Origin: Leisingera sp. ANG-Vp
GTDB taxonomy: Bacteria; Pseudomonadota; Alphaproteobacteria; Rhodobacterales; Rhodobacteraceae
NCBI RefSeq assembly: GCF_000813725.1
Contig: NZ_JWLD01000020.1
Coordinates: forward strand, 116,209 to 180,208
Length of the DNA: 64,000 nt
Reading direction: 5' to 3'
The number at the start of each line of letters is the position of its first letter. Positions within the stretch are counted from its first letter, which is position 1. Both the position numbers and the translations under genes were made by a program. Below the pieces are notes generated by a model, which saw nothing but the letters and a program-made list of their open reading frames with translations, had not been told where the DNA came from and ran no database searches. Of the stretch, positions 63,424 through 64,000 are shown one piece after another.

Positions 63424-64000
63424 GTGACCGAGACCACTTCACCGCCCGCAGCGGGGCAGGAAAGCCCGGCAAAACTGCCCGCGCATGAGATCGTCTACCA
63501 GAAGCTCAGAGCGCAGATCCTGTTCGGCGAACTGGTGCCCGGACAGGCGGTGACAATCCAAGGTCTGGTGGAGACGCTTGGCGCCGGCATGACCCCGGTG
63601 CGCGAGGCGATCCGGCGGCTGATCTCGGACGGGGCGCTGATGTTCCAGGGCAACCGCCGGGTGTCGGTGCCGCTGCTGGGGCCCCAGGATCTGGAAGAGC
63701 TGATTTTTGCCAGAAAAACAATTGAGTGCGAGCTCGCGCGCCGGGCAACCCCGCGGATCGGAGCGGCTGATATTGACGAGCTTGTGACTATCGATAACGC
63801 GCTCGACAAGGCCATCGCCACCGGGGATGTGGCAGGCTACCTGGTGCAGAACTACAGCTTCCACACGGCGCTTTATGCCCATGCCGATGCGCCCATTCTC
63901 AGCGACATCGCCGACCGCCTGTGGCTGCGCTTCGGCCCGTCCTTGCGGGTGGTCAGCGGGCGGCTTGGCACCCAAAGCTTCCCGGACCGCCACAAGGACA
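63424..64000 (+). CDS. FadR-type GntR regulator, 3' truncated by window edge
   Basis: The 5' part (192 codons) of a GntR-family regulator. It starts with GTG at 63424 after a strong GAGGAGGA site; the frame is open to the window end. The winged helix occupies about residues 22-85 (EIVYQKLRAQILFGELVPGQ, GMTPVREAIRRLISDG, NRRVSVP). An FCD effector domain follows (ARKTIECELARRATPRI, YSFHTALYAHADA). It is divergent from potF across 142 bases and probably controls the polyamine operon; the effector is unknown. Confidence 0.88.
   Translation, partial: MTETTSPPAAGQESPAKLPAHEIVYQKLRAQILFGELVPGQAVTIQGLVETLGAGMTPVREAIRRLISDGALMFQGNRRVSVPLLGPQDLEELIFARKTIECELARRATPRIGAADIDELVTIDNALDKAIATGDVAGYLVQNYSFHTALYAHADAPILSDIADRLWLRFGPSLRVVSGRLGTQSFPDRHKD

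Noticed and set aside
1..64000. CRISPR arrays or insertion sequences
   Set aside because: Reading both strands I found no regularly spaced direct repeats other than RTX coding repeats, and no transposase.

Overview
The window looks like chromosome from an alphaproteobacterium of the family Rhodobacteraceae, most likely the marine Roseobacter group (Leisingera/Phaeobacter/Ruegeria-like). The reasons are high GC content, a compact flagellar cluster with the alphaproteobacterial regulators FlbT and FlaF, MotE-type motor genes, CtrA-like TTAA-N7-TTAA boxes in flagellar promoters, a btaA-btaB betaine-lipid pair, and a KdsD-LptC-LptA-LptB-HPF-PtsN envelope block. The genus is inference from gene content only.

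Layout. 1-1365: 3' part of a sulfotransferase-like gene cut by the left edge. 1675-6496 (minus): rnd, kdsD, lptC, lptA, lptB, hpf, ptsN, an envelope/LPS-transport and hibernation block in which rpoN, usual between lptB and hpf in other proteobacteria, is absent. 6655-9401: tRNA-Thr(CGU), a secreted serralysin-like RTX metalloprotease, and tRNA-Leu(CAG). 9559-12248 (plus): a phosphate-stress lipid-remodelling operon (PlcP-type phosphoesterase, BtaA, BtaB) preceded by a PHO-box-like sequence. 12264-20137 (minus): a seven-gene operon with a DDAH-type amidinohydrolase, an N-carbamoyl-amino-acid hydrolase, a betaine-type ABC importer and two arginase-family ureohydrolases, divergent from a LysR regulator. 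Together these suggest uptake and breakdown of a guanidino compound by two routes. 21202-23238: an unusual TPR / SGNH-hydrolase / citrate-lyase-ligase-like nucleotidyltransferase fusion. 23423-23509: a second, identical tRNA-Leu(CAG). 23729-25084: hemN.

25474-57038 is a flagellar island of about 31.5 kb: motB; flgE-flgK-flgL-flgI; fliF-fliH-fliN-fliP (minus); fliL-hyp-motE; motA plus an 818-residue exported repeat protein; flhA-fliR-flhB plus a FliJ-like coiled coil; a second fliL with flgH-flgA-flgG-flgF-fliQ-fliE-flgC-flgB (minus); fliI; flagellin-flaF-flbT plus a decayed DUF1217-type gene; flgN-like and flgJ-like genes; fliK and flgD. Units are coupled internally by ATGA or TGATG overlaps and most divergent promoters carry CtrA-like boxes. 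No fliG, fliM, fliO or fliD was seen in the window.

57148-64000: an APH-family kinase, then (minus) a polyamine-type operon potF-potG-potH-potI-FAD oxidoreductase, divergent from a FadR/GntR-type regulator cut by the right edge.
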